Origin: CAWBCI01 sp963787195 | Lineage (GTDB): Bacteria; Bacteroidota; Bacteroidia; Bacteroidales; JAGOPY01 | DNA length: 64,000 nucleotides | Assembly: GCA_963787195.1 (NCBI GenBank) | Contig: CAWBCI010000014.1 | Coordinates: 39,071-103,070 of the forward strand | Reading direction: 5' to 3' | Shown: positions 55,315 to 64,000 of the stretch, piece after piece | Layout: each line of letters opens with the position of its first letter | Position numbering within the stretch: the stretch's first letter is position 1 | The notes under the pieces: model-generated | What the model was told of the DNA's origin: nothing | What the model saw: the letters and a program-made list of their open reading frames with translations, nothing else | The model's database searches: none | Translations under genes and position numbers: made by a program

Positions 55315-56820
55315 TTAGTACTTGACTATTTTACGAGAAGCAATGCAACTGTTTTTCACATAAAATTCCACAACATATATACCGGCTGGTATAACACGTC
55401 CGGCATTATCTCTCCCATCCCACTTAAATTCTTGATTTATATTTCCATTCATTTCAATATCGCCACTAGTTTTTACTATTACACCATACAAATTCATTAT
55501 AGAGATACAACAATGTCCTTCTATGCATGATATAAAATGAATTGAAGTGTTAGTCGTGAAAGGGTTGGGGAGAATATTTATCGTAAAGTTTATTTTTAAT
55601 CGCTGTAATTCGCTTTCTCCAACCGTATTGTCATAGCTAAAATGTCCGGTTCCATCGTTCCAAAGTACTTTGAATGCATTTTGAGGAGAATAACCGTACA
55701 TGATAATATCATTATAACCATCATTATTCAAATCAGCAGTTTCGGTTCTGAACAATTCCATTTGTCCCACAAAATAATGTTGTGCAGGAATGTAACCCCA
55801 GTCTCCATTATTTAGTGAAACATAAATAGAATCAGTACATCCGTCCCACCAACATATGGCATAAGCATAATCATCAAGACCATCATTGTTATAATCTGCT
55901 ATACTTGTTATTAAAACAGGTCCATTTAATGGAAGGGTGTCTCTTATATGAAATGTGGCATTACCAAGGTTTTCATATAGAAATAGTTGTTGAGTATTAA
56001 CACTGAACAGCTCAATATCTTTTGGTTGAGAAGAGTTTAAATCGCAAACATATGCGTTATTCGTTCCGGTAGAGCATAGAAGGGTCGTGTCAAATGTCAG
56101 ATCCCCATTATTTATTAAGTAGTGTGTTCCTGTTGGTAAAAAAGCAAGACATACATCAGGTAGGATATCACCATTGAGATTACCAACACTTGGATCAAGA
56201 TTTCCGCCCATACCCGAGTCGAAAATAATATGATCAGTAAAAATAAGATTTCCTTCATTTTTCAGAATTCCCCATTTGCGATAATATGCATTATATGTAT
56301 AAATTAAATCATTCAAACCATCATTATCCATATCAATAATATATTCTGTCACTCTGCTTGGTGAAGGTGGAGCAATAGAAATTGCCTCGGCAAAAGTCCC
56401 ATCTCCATTATTCTTTAAAAACAGTGCCCCATCCGGTCCGGCGGAAATAATATCCGGATAGGGGTCATCATCCACTATTCCACACTCTGCATGTATCCGA
56501 CAGATCCTGTTATAAGCAGTCCCTGTCAGCTTACCATTGCCATCATTGGTGAATATGTATAATGTATCCGTACTTCCATCCGAAGAACATACAATTAGAT
56601 CAATATCATTATCCAGGTCAATATCCTTTGCACAAATATCATCTATGAATCTCCCCGGGGAGACGTAATATTCCTGCGCCTGTAAGGTGAATGAAATAAT
56701 GATTCCAAAAAGGATTCCTATAATTGCAAAAAGGCTTTTAAGAATTCTCTTATTTAAGGCCCCTAATTTTATAGCCGTCTTTTTAAATTCAATTAGTTTA
56801 GAATTCTTAATCATTGTCAT
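55315..56820 (-). CDS. secreted FG-GAP/VCBS repeat protein with T9SS domain
   Basis: This 501-residue protein has a hydrophobic export segment (ILKSLFAIIGILFGIIISFTLQAQ) about 25 residues from the start. Repeated FG-GAP/VCBS-type units follow with calcium-loop-like spacing: DIDLDNDIDLIVCSSDG, DMDNDGLNDLIYTY, NLNGDILPDVCLAF, DYNNDGLDDYAYAI, DLNNDGYNDIIMYG. Such repeats build seven-bladed propellers. The C-terminus is a T9SS sorting domain (ILPNPFTTNTSI...GIYVVEFYVKNSC). Its last 35 codons and downstream region are nearly identical to those of the next VCBS gene. It is probably a surface binding protein. Confidence 0.9.
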   Translation of the reverse strand: MTMIKNSKLIEFKKTAIKLGALNKRILKSLFAIIGILFGIIISFTLQAQEYYVSPGRFIDDICAKDIDLDNDIDLIVCSSDGSTDTLYIFTNDGNGKLTGTAYNRICRIHAECGIVDDDPYPDIISAGPDGALFLKNNGDGTFAEAISIAPPSPSRVTEYIIDMDNDGLNDLIYTYNAYYRKWGILKNEGNLIFTDHIIFDSGMGGNLDPSVGNLNGDILPDVCLAFLPTGTHYLINNGDLTFDTTLLCSTGTNNAYVCDLNSSQPKDIELFSVNTQQLFLYENLGNATFHIRDTLPLNGPVLITSIADYNNDGLDDYAYAICWWDGCTDSIYVSLNNGDWGYIPAQHYFVGQMELFRTETADLNNDGYNDIIMYGYSPQNAFKVLWNDGTGHFSYDNTVGESELQRLKINFTINILPNPFTTNTSIHFISCIEGHCCISIMNLYGVIVKTSGDIEMNGNINQEFKWDGRDNAGRVIPAGIYVVEFYVKNSCIASRKIVKY

Positions 56821-56980
56821 TGGAATAACTTGTCTTAAAAATTGAATATCCTTTTTTGTATTCTGATGGATTTGGCATTGAATTACTATAGGTAAATAAA
56901 TATAAAAAACATTTCGTTCTGTTATATATATCAGACAATATTTTATAAAATTTCATGTAAATTGATTTAGAGAAACATTA

Positions 56981-57453
56981 AAAAATAAAAAAACAGCTAC
57001 GGACCAGAATTCGTACTAGCTTGTTCTAACTCTATGAATAGAGAAGAAAGTTAGGGCCACCAGATTTCTCGCTCCGCTCGAAATGACAGCGCTTAGTTCA
57101 AAGAAAGAGCTGAAGGGGCGATGCCTGAGGCATCGCCCCTTCACCTCCTCTGCTCTTTCTTCAATTTGTCGTCATCCTGAACGAAGTGAAGGATCTGGTG
57201 GATATCATAGTAGAGGAAATTGGAAAAACCTGAAAATTACATCAGAAAGGGCAAAACCGCACAAACCAAAGTCCCGTAGGGACGCCACATAAATAGCCCG
57301 GGTATTTATACCCGGAAAAAGGTGTGCCAGGCACAATGGCAAGTCCGGAACGGACGATACAGTGGAAAGTTCAAAGTGTAAAGTGTAGAGTGTAAAGTTG
57401 AAGGGAATGTATCATGCATCAACCCCTATAAAACTGGACCATTTTCCAGCAAG
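56981..57453. repeat. segmental repeat copy B
   Basis: It begins with an AAATAAAAAAACAGCTACGG leader also present in copy C, then GCCACCAGATTTCTCG at 57056. The central hairpin is shorter (arm GAAGGGGCGATGCC), with changes on both arms relative to copy A. It ends in the shared AACCCCTATAAAACT and CAGCAAGTTAATACTTGAC junction, running into the next VCBS gene. Bases 56821-56980, between the gene and this repeat, show nothing. Confidence 0.85.
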
Positions 57454-58884
57454 TTAATACTTGACTATTTTACGAGAAGCAATGCAACTGTTTTTCATAT
57501 AAAATTCCACAACATATATACCGGCTGGTATAACACGTCCGGCATTATCTCTCCCGTCCCAAATGACCTGGTATTGATTTCCGGTTTTATCCACGTCTGC
57601 TTCAGAAAAGTCTTTTACAATCCTTCCGTTTAAATCGCTAATGCTGATTTTTATTCTCATTGTTATCTCCGTTTTGGCATGCAAACTGATTCGGCATATT
57701 GAATTAAAAGGATTGGGGTAAACGCTTATGCTTATTTGTTTTTCATCATGGCTTTTAATGTTGGTCAAGGGGTTGCTCTGAAATTTACCTGTTCCATCAT
57801 TGAAGAGGACTGTAACGGTATCATCAGAATTATAGTAGGTAAAGGCTAAATCATTGAACCCATTATTATCAAAATCCGCTGATATAACATCAAGCACCCC
57901 CTGATTGGGAACATAATATTTATCAGGTGCTGAAAAAGTTAGATCATGGTTATTGAATACAATGTATAGAGTGTCCAAAGGTTCCCTCCATATACTTCTA
58001 ACATAGGCTATATCAAAATAGTTATCATTGTTAAAATCAGCAAATTCTCTGAATAATGTTCCCGTTGGAAATATAATTGTATCGGTAAGAATGAAATTAT
58101 TCGACTGATTCTCATATATTTTTAGTCTGCATGTTCCTCCTGGAAAATATTCATGTTCATATAATCCCAAATCATTATTTCCATTATTATCTATATCAAA
58201 AATATATGTGAATGAAACCGGATTAATATCAAAAAGCTGTTTATTGAAATTATCATAACCCTGATTATAAAATATCAATACTCCTTCACCATAATCCGAT
58301 GTTAAAATGTCATTCAATCCGTCTCCGTTCAGATCTCCCACATCAGGTTCTACAACCGGAGTGTCGGATGAATAAACATCATAATGTGTAAATATTCCGG
58401 AGCCATTATTGTACAGCACACCAAATGCACCTGTTATACCCCAGTCATGGCTAATAAAATCCGGTGAATTATCCGCATCCAGGTTACACATATATAATTT
58501 TTCCGTTATCGACTTATAAATTTCCTGACTCTCACCATATTGCCCGTTTCCCAATCCAGGATAATAAATCCAGGCGGAGTCTATTGCACTTAAGGTTGCT
58601 ATATCAGGGAGGTCATCATCATTTATAAAGGAACAAAACACCTTGGAATAATTTGATCTTGCAAGTTGTGTTATTGAGAATTTACCAAAGCCATCATTAA
58701 TCATAATACATATGGTATCATTCCCCTGATTATTACTACCCACAATAAGATCGATATCACCATCATTATCAATATCACAAGCAGTTAGGCCATAGGCATA
58801 TTGGGGTACTTTGTAACCGTCAGAAATAGCTATCTCGGAAATGATTAAGAAAAAAGCAATAAGGATATTTCTTAGTTTAATCAT
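57454..58884 (-). CDS. secreted VCBS repeat protein with T9SS domain, tandem paralogue
   Basis: The preferred start at 58884 gives a compact signal (KLRNILIAFFLIISEIAIS); an upstream ATG at 58908 is possible. The 476-residue protein has VCBS-like loops (DIDNDGDIDLIVGSNNQG, DLNGDGLNDILTSD, DIDNNGNNDLGLYE, DFNNDNYFDIAYVR, DFDNNGFNDLAFTY). It ends with a T9SS domain containing ISVYPNPFNSICRISL and GIYVVEFYMKNSC. Outside the last 35 codons it is only distantly similar to the 55315 protein. The identical tails therefore look like recent conversion or duplication of the 3' end with its repeat. Confidence 0.9.
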   Translation of the reverse strand: MIKLRNILIAFFLIISEIAISDGYKVPQYAYGLTACDIDNDGDIDLIVGSNNQGNDTICIMINDGFGKFSITQLARSNYSKVFCSFINDDDLPDIATLSAIDSAWIYYPGLGNGQYGESQEIYKSITEKLYMCNLDADNSPDFISHDWGITGAFGVLYNNGSGIFTHYDVYSSDTPVVEPDVGDLNGDGLNDILTSDYGEGVLIFYNQGYDNFNKQLFDINPVSFTYIFDIDNNGNNDLGLYEHEYFPGGTCRLKIYENQSNNFILTDTIIFPTGTLFREFADFNNDNYFDIAYVRSIWREPLDTLYIVFNNHDLTFSAPDKYYVPNQGVLDVISADFDNNGFNDLAFTYYNSDDTVTVLFNDGTGKFQSNPLTNIKSHDEKQISISVYPNPFNSICRISLHAKTEITMRIKISISDLNGRIVKDFSEADVDKTGNQYQVIWDGRDNAGRVIPAGIYVVEFYMKNSCIASRKIVKY

Positions 58885-58908
58885 GATATATTGATTACTT
58901 GAATTCAA

Positions 58909-59231
58909 AAAGTTAAGATGAGGATTTATTGACTTGCATTCTTAGCAAAGAACTAATTCATCAGGCCAATATAAAAAAATATTCCACATTTTTACATATG
59001 TTCTGAAACTTTTTGGATTCATGAAAGTTACTAATAAACAATTATTCTCACATCCGAATTCATTTAATTTGATTAAATCTGTTCTTCGAAATTGAACTTA
59101 TAAATTTATAGCGTTAGCGTTTGTTCAGGGCCTAAGAATCACCATATTTCTCTTACTAAAAACATGAACGAGTGCTTAACTCCTATGATATGGGCATGGC
59201 ATTTGCGATTGTATTGGTTTCAGGCTTCAGT
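58909..59231. other. gene-free spacer
   Basis: This is AT-rich sequence upstream of the minus-strand VCBS gene. No convincing TAnnTTTG element in the needed orientation, no hairpin and no credible frame were seen. Confidence 0.4.
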
Positions 59232-59719
59232 ATAAAATAAAAAAACAGCTACGGAACTGAATCCGTAACTGCTTGTTCTAACTCTATGAATAGAGAAGAA
59301 AGCTAGAGCCACCAGATTTCTCGCTCCGCTCGAAATGACGGCGTTTTGTTATAAGAAAGAGGGGAAGGGGCGATGCCGGATGGCATCGCCCCTTCACCTC
59401 CCCTGCTCTTTCTTAAATTTGTCGTCATCCTGAACGAAGTGAAGGATCTGGTGGATATCCAATTAGAGGAAATTAGAAAAACCTGAAAATTACATCAGAA
59501 AGGGCAAAACCGCACAAGCCCAAGTCCCATAGGGACGTCACAGAAATAGCCCGGGTATTTATACCCGGAAAAAGGTGCGCCAGGCACAATGGCAAGTCCG
59601 GAACGGACGACACAGGGAAAACTCAAAGTGTAAAGTGTAGAGTGTAAAGTTGAAGGGAATGTATCTTGTGCATCAACCCCTATAAAACTTGACCATTTTC
59701 CAGCAAGTTAATACTTGAC
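59232..59719. repeat. segmental repeat copy C with stump of a lost VCBS gene
   Basis: It has the same order as copy B: A-rich leader and ACAGCTACGGAACTGAATCC, GCCACCAGATTTCTCG, hairpin arms GGGGAAGGGGCGATGCC, GTCATCCTGAACGAAG, the small palindromes and the CAGCAAGTTAATACTTGAC end. At 59708-59719 it keeps the reverse complement of the last codons (V-K-Y-stop) of the VCBS/T9SS genes. It then switches abruptly to unrelated sequence, so a third gene was lost here. Confidence 0.8.
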
Positions 59720-60093
59720 GGACCTGAATCCGTAACTGCTTTGCACGGTATCTATCCATTTGCCCGAATTTAAAAACTTTTATTATGAGGTTAAAAATAT
59801 AGAATATTAGATGAGGCATTATCAAGAAATGCACAAGGAATTATAGTGATATCAGGCCTTACAAATTTTCTTCTTAAACAGTATAAATATTGATCTATGT
59901 TAAAATTCCCGGGCAATAATTCAGAATCTATATAAATAGCAAAAATACGGGAACTTGGCTTTCAGACTAAAATATTATTATATATCTTTGATCCTTAGCG
60001 AAGAAGCCCAAATCATGAACTTACATATTTCTGTTTTTATTCCGTAAACCAGACACCACCATCTGATTTCACGTAAATTAAAAACCAAGATTT
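59720..60093. other. spacer with leader-like fragment and candidate promoter
   Basis: Bases 59720-59742 resemble the ACGGAACTGAATCCGTAACT leader of copies B and C, as if a fourth repeat start was joined here by deletion. TATCTTTG at 59983-59990 fits the TAnnTTTG -7 motif, about 100 bases upstream of the secreted-protein gene at 60094. No gene was seen. Confidence 0.45.
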
Positions 60094-63000
60094 ATGAAGG
60101 GATTGATAGCCACATGCGTTTTCCTTGTATTCATTTCAGGAAATCTATTTTCACAAGCCGCGAATTATTCATTCAGCAGTTCATCGGGAACTTATACCGA
60201 GATCAGCGGTACCGTTTCAACAGCCACAGGAGATAATGGAGTTCAGACTCTCAGTCTGCCATTTTCATTTTATTATTGTGGAGAAAACTATACAACTGCG
60301 AGAGTATGCGTAAACGGTTGGTTGGAATTAGGAACGGGATATCTGGAATGGGAAAGTTCGAATACCTGGAATTCCACTATTGTAAAACCGATTATTGCCG
60401 GGCTATGGGATGATCTTGTTGATGATGCTGGTGGAGATATACAGTATACTACGCTCGGAAGCGCCCCAAACAGGATATTTGTGGTACAGTGGAAAAACAT
60501 CCATTGGAAACTTTTTGATGGAACACTGCAAAATTTTCAAATAAGGCTTCACGAAACAACTAATACGATTGATATTATTTACGGGACTATGAACCCCCCG
60601 CTCAATTTCCCCTCCGCTTCGATCGGAATGAATGACCAAACAGGGGGCACAGGCCATTATCTTAGTGTAACTCCGGGGGACCCCCCAACAGTTAGTTCTA
60701 CAAGCCCAAATGATAATATTCTTTCTATAGATTACCTGTATAGCGGATTAACCTATACTTTCAATCCAGCATATCTGGTAGTTCAACCCGATTCCCTGGG
60801 TTTTGGGTATACTGCCAGCGGAAGTTCTACAATTTCCCAAACTTATCAGCTTTCCGGTTTTGAACTTACTGAAGGCCCTATTGTCGTAACAGCCCCCGAT
60901 GGTTTTGAAGTTTCCCTGGATGGAAATTCCTGGTCCGGATCGCTAAATGTAAATTATACCTTTCCAACTCTTAACCTTTCAACTATTTATGTTAGGTTTA
61001 GTCCTAACGGTGCACCAGTTGATTATAGCGGGAATATAACTAATGTGGGGGGCAGCGCTACCAGGGATGTACATCTCACAGCCACTTCCATCTATAATCC
61101 ATGTGTAAGCGGATCATATATGTGTGATGAATTCATTGCTGAGGTCCAGGTAGGAACTATTGATAACATCAGTGAATGTTCTCCAGGAGGTTATGGGGAT
61201 TACACTTCCATATCCACCGATATTTACAAAACTCTTGATTATACAATAACTATCTGGAATCCATATTTTTATGAAGAAGATGAATGCGGTATGTGGGCAG
61301 ACTGGAATATGGACGGGGATTTTTATGATGCAGGGGAAAGCATTGCATTATCTGGCGGTCCTGAAATATTTACGGCAACCATTACCCCTCCGGCAAATGC
61401 GGTGAACGGAAATTGCCGTTTGAGAATAAAGCTCCGTTTTAATGATCCCTGGGATCCCTTTCCAGCCATCGATCCTTGTGTAATTGATGACTATGGTGAA
61501 GTGGAAGATTATACTTTAAATTTATTGACTGCTCCCACGAACCCTGTGTTCAATGTCACGCCGGCAACTAAAGATTATGGGGAATGTTCTTTGAACAATA
61601 TGTCGCCCGATTATTTTACCCAGACTTTCACAGTTCAGAATTCAGGTCCGGGCACCCTGACAATTAATGAAGTTTTCCTTACTGGTGGCGACAGCTCTGA
61701 TTTTTACCTCACAGATCTCAATACCTATCCCACCAACCTGAGCGGCTCAACTTCCTTAGAATTCAATGTAAAATTCGACCCAGGCACAGTTGGACCTAAA
61801 GCTACTACCCTCAGGATACAGGAAGCCGGTACAGGGAATCATGACCTTATATTAAGTGGCACAGGAATAGTCTACCCCCCGCAGAACCTAACGGCCTGAA
61901 TAATGTTTCCAATGCCAATGAACTCAGCTGGGACCCTCCCCTTCCTGAAGGTGAATTAAGATATGATGATGGCATGGCTTCGGCCTGGTACTGTGTCAGC
62001 GATACGACTCTGAATTCGGCAACAGATTATATCTATACCCGCTTTACGGCACCAATGAGTGGAAACCTGGATTATGTGGCACTTTTCCAGGCAGATTATA
62101 ATGGCAATGCATGGGACGAGATTCTGGTATGCCCCGAAGATGGTAATACTGGCAACCCTGATCTGGGCAACCCGATTGAGACATTTACGAATGTTACTGT
62201 CAATCCCACTGATGGAGAATGGAAAATACTGCAGTTGACAACTCCAAATGCCCTGACTTCAGGGACCGAGTTTTTCCTTGTAGCACACTGGCCTGCCGAT
62301 ATTAACGGCCCCTATATCATTGGTGATCCCTCTTTTGACTCAGGCAGAAGCGCTTTTAGTTCTGATGGTAGTAACTGGATCCCCTGGACCGGTACTTTTT
62401 TAATGAGAGTTTATATGTCAAGCAACCGTGCAACTTATAGCCTTGCTTCAGGGAATCCAAATCCTTCCCTGGCCAATCTCCCAATAAAGAGTTTAAAGCC
62501 CGTAAAAAAAGCTAGTTTAAGTCAGGCAGTAAAAAGTGCCCGTATTCCGGTACCAGGCATATTCCAGGAAGAAAACGGCAGGGGTGTCTCATTGATGTAC
62601 ACTATTCTCAGAGGGGATTCACCTTTATCACTCTCCGATTATGCTACCGGTATTTACAGCACTACATACACAGATGCCTCCGTTGCATCTTCTACGACTT
62701 ATTACTATGGAATTACAGCATTATACGAAGGGGACCAGCTATCGGACCTATCCAATATTATATCCCTGACAACCGGGGAATCAACAGGTTATCCTATTCC
62801 CTATACCGAAAATTTTGACCAGGTGACAGCGCCTGCCATTCCCGCTAATATGGCTGTTACAAATGACAACAGCGACGAATTTTCATGGAATACTGCAGAT
62901 GCGAATTCGAGATCCGGTCCCAACTGTATCAATATCCTTCCGAACAGCACTCTTGCAATGGATGACTGGTTCTTCAGCCCTCCCTTAACGATGGCTGCCG

Positions 63001-63496
63001 GAATCTATACTGTTAGTTTCTGGTACCATGGTGCAGGGCCATCTACTCCTGAAAAACTGGAGGTGAATTGGGGCAATGCCCCGAATGCTACGCCATGGTC
63101 AATGGAATGATATTCGACAATGATAATATCACAAATGACACTTATGTCGAAGGAACTGGTACATTAACAGTTAGCGTTGCCGGTGATTATTATATCGGAT
63201 GGCATGGGTACAGCGATGCGAATATGGATATCTTAGTCATTGATGATATTAGCATTGGACCCGGACCCTATACCTGGACTGGAAACGTGAACACTAACTG
63301 GAACAATCCCGGGAATTGGGATAGTGGTATAGTTCCTAACACTGAAATTAAGGTGATCATCCCAACAGATCCTCAATCCAATCCTGACAGGTTCCCCGTT
63401 ATTAACGGTCCGGTAAGCTGCCATAATATTACGGTCGCTCCGGGAGCTACGATTCTTATAACGGCCCCAGGCATTCTTGATGTTATGAATCCCTGA
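60094..63496 (+). pseudogene. large secreted GEVED/anchor-domain protein, two frameshifts
   Basis: The signal peptide (GLIATCVFLVFISGNLFSQ) leads into a beta domain with YCGENYTTARVCVNGWLELG (about 60-80). Further domains follow: a GEVED-type domain (WADWNMDGDFYDAGE...CVIDDYGEVEDYTLN, about 395-480), a choice-of-anchor D/ASH-like domain (about 485-595), a fibronectin-like region and a choice-of-anchor J domain (PYTENFDQV...WYHGAGPSTPEKLEVNWG). The last segment is YTWTGNVNTNWNNPGNW...GILDVMNP. One base is missing near 61895 (after QNLTA) and one near 63095 (after GNAPNAT). Correcting both joins three frames into one of about 1135 codons. It has no T9SS domain at the end. Confidence 0.75.
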
Positions 63497-63546
63497 CAGA
63501 AGGATAAACTTTTTAAAGGTTTAGTTTAAATCAAACTTTGAAAATA

Positions 63547-64000
63547 TCATGGGTTCAAAATATCCAGAGTGCCTCCCAACTCCACCTTGATATAAGCACC
63601 GTTAGCAACTGTGAGATTATAGCATTTAGCATGGATGCTGCTATGAATTACCGGGAAATTACCTCCGGATGGCACCGAAGGGATAAGTATTTCATCGTAA
63701 ATGCCGGGTACAATTCCTGCAGCCCAGTTAGCAGGATTTGTCCAGTCTGTGCTGGCATTCCCGGTCCAGCTATTAGCATTTGACATAACTGTCACATCAT
63801 CCAGGCATATCCCAAAATCAACACCCCCGCTACCCGTTTCCCCCACGAACGAGATGGACACAGTCTGACCAGTATAGGGAACTAAATTTACCTGGACTTC
63901 CTGGTAAGTCGAATTGGTATCTCCTGATATCTGATAAATAGTGTCGCCTCCGATCTTCACAGCCATATTCTGCGGATAGGCTGAATCTTCAGTCCTGTAC
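63547..64000 (-). CDS. partial anchor-J type secreted protein, cut by window edge
   Basis: The frame is open to the right edge (the residues before the first internal Met read YRTEDSAYPQN), so the N-terminus lies outside the window. The visible 150 residues comprise the end of a choice-of-anchor J domain (GQTVSISFVGETGSGGVDFG, ICLDDVTVMS) and a linker-like module WTGNASTDWTNPANWAAGIVP. The tail is VANGAYIKVELGGTLDILNP-stop. This tail parallels the end of the convergent gene at 60094 residue by residue, including the NP-stop. No sorting domain follows. Confidence 0.75.
   Translation of the reverse strand, partial: YRTEDSAYPQNMAVKIGGDTIYQISGDTNSTYQEVQVNLVPYTGQTVSISFVGETGSGGVDFGICLDDVTVMSNANSWTGNASTDWTNPANWAAGIVPGIYDEILIPSVPSGGNFPVIHSSIHAKCYNLTVANGAYIKVELGGTLDILNP

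Noticed and set aside
57083..57292. 69-codon plus-strand open frame
   Set aside because: It lies inside repeat copy B and its frame is not conserved with copies A and C.
54906..59742. Insertion sequence
   Set aside because: No transposase frame, target-site duplication or defined termini could be seen; the ends coincide with gene 3' ends instead.

Overview
The window looks like chromosomal DNA from an AT-rich member of the Bacteroidota, probably an anaerobic or facultative Bacteroidales-type lineage. The evidence is several secreted proteins with type IX secretion (T9SS) C-terminal sorting domains, sensor kinases built on Reg_prop/Y_Y_Y propellers, paired DUF6090 membrane proteins, TAnnTTTG-type promoter motifs and weak Shine-Dalgarno sequences. 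No rRNA, tRNA, CRISPR array, transposase or phage gene was seen.

Layout. 1-6302: unrelated small genes (hypothetical, molbindin, two secreted proteins, PpnP, a lipoprotein, an AmpG-like MFS carrier). 6356-7830: two overlapping DUF6090 genes and a possible remnant of a third. 7903-33732: a nearly gapless co-directional run of eight large sensor histidine kinases followed by two response regulators, the second carrying a class III nucleotide cyclase. 33900-43658: an AAA_14/DUF4143 ATPase, a large T9SS adhesin-like protein, a papain-like protein and several membrane proteins, including a CPBP protease and an LTA-synthase-like sulfatase. 44110-51887: a redox module (PstS-like/GcvH-like fusion, Tat-type 4x[4Fe-4S] protein, NrfD/HybB quinone-site subunit, membrane GcvH-like protein), then a heme-type sensor kinase and a sigma-54 activator. 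51960-54807: archaemetzincin, convergent with a membrane protein/wHTH/CreD operon. 54906-59742: tandem segmental repeats carrying two VCBS/T9SS genes and the stump of a third. 60094-64000: two convergent anchor-J type secreted proteins, the second cut by the window edge.

How the parts work together. The eight kinases share almost the same transmitter but differ in input: four Reg_prop propellers (one with an added GAF-like domain), three TPR proteins and one NTF2/SnoaL plus triple GAF-like protein. None carries its own receiver, and the only receivers nearby are the two genes ending the run, so the simplest model is many inputs converging on one or two receivers and a cyclic nucleotide output. 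All eight transmitters carry the same 33-nt palindrome inserted in frame between the N box and G1 box of the ATPase domain. In the second system, a sigma-54-like promoter lies just upstream of the redox operon and a sigma-54 activator paired with a CxxCH sensor lies just downstream, suggesting a self-contained redox-sensing circuit.

Quality. At least eleven single-base frameshifts interrupt otherwise well-conserved genes (two kinases, the adhesin at 35298 and the protein at 60094). In the two kinases all eight are +1 insertions in repeated paralogous sequence, so base-calling or consensus error is as likely as true decay.
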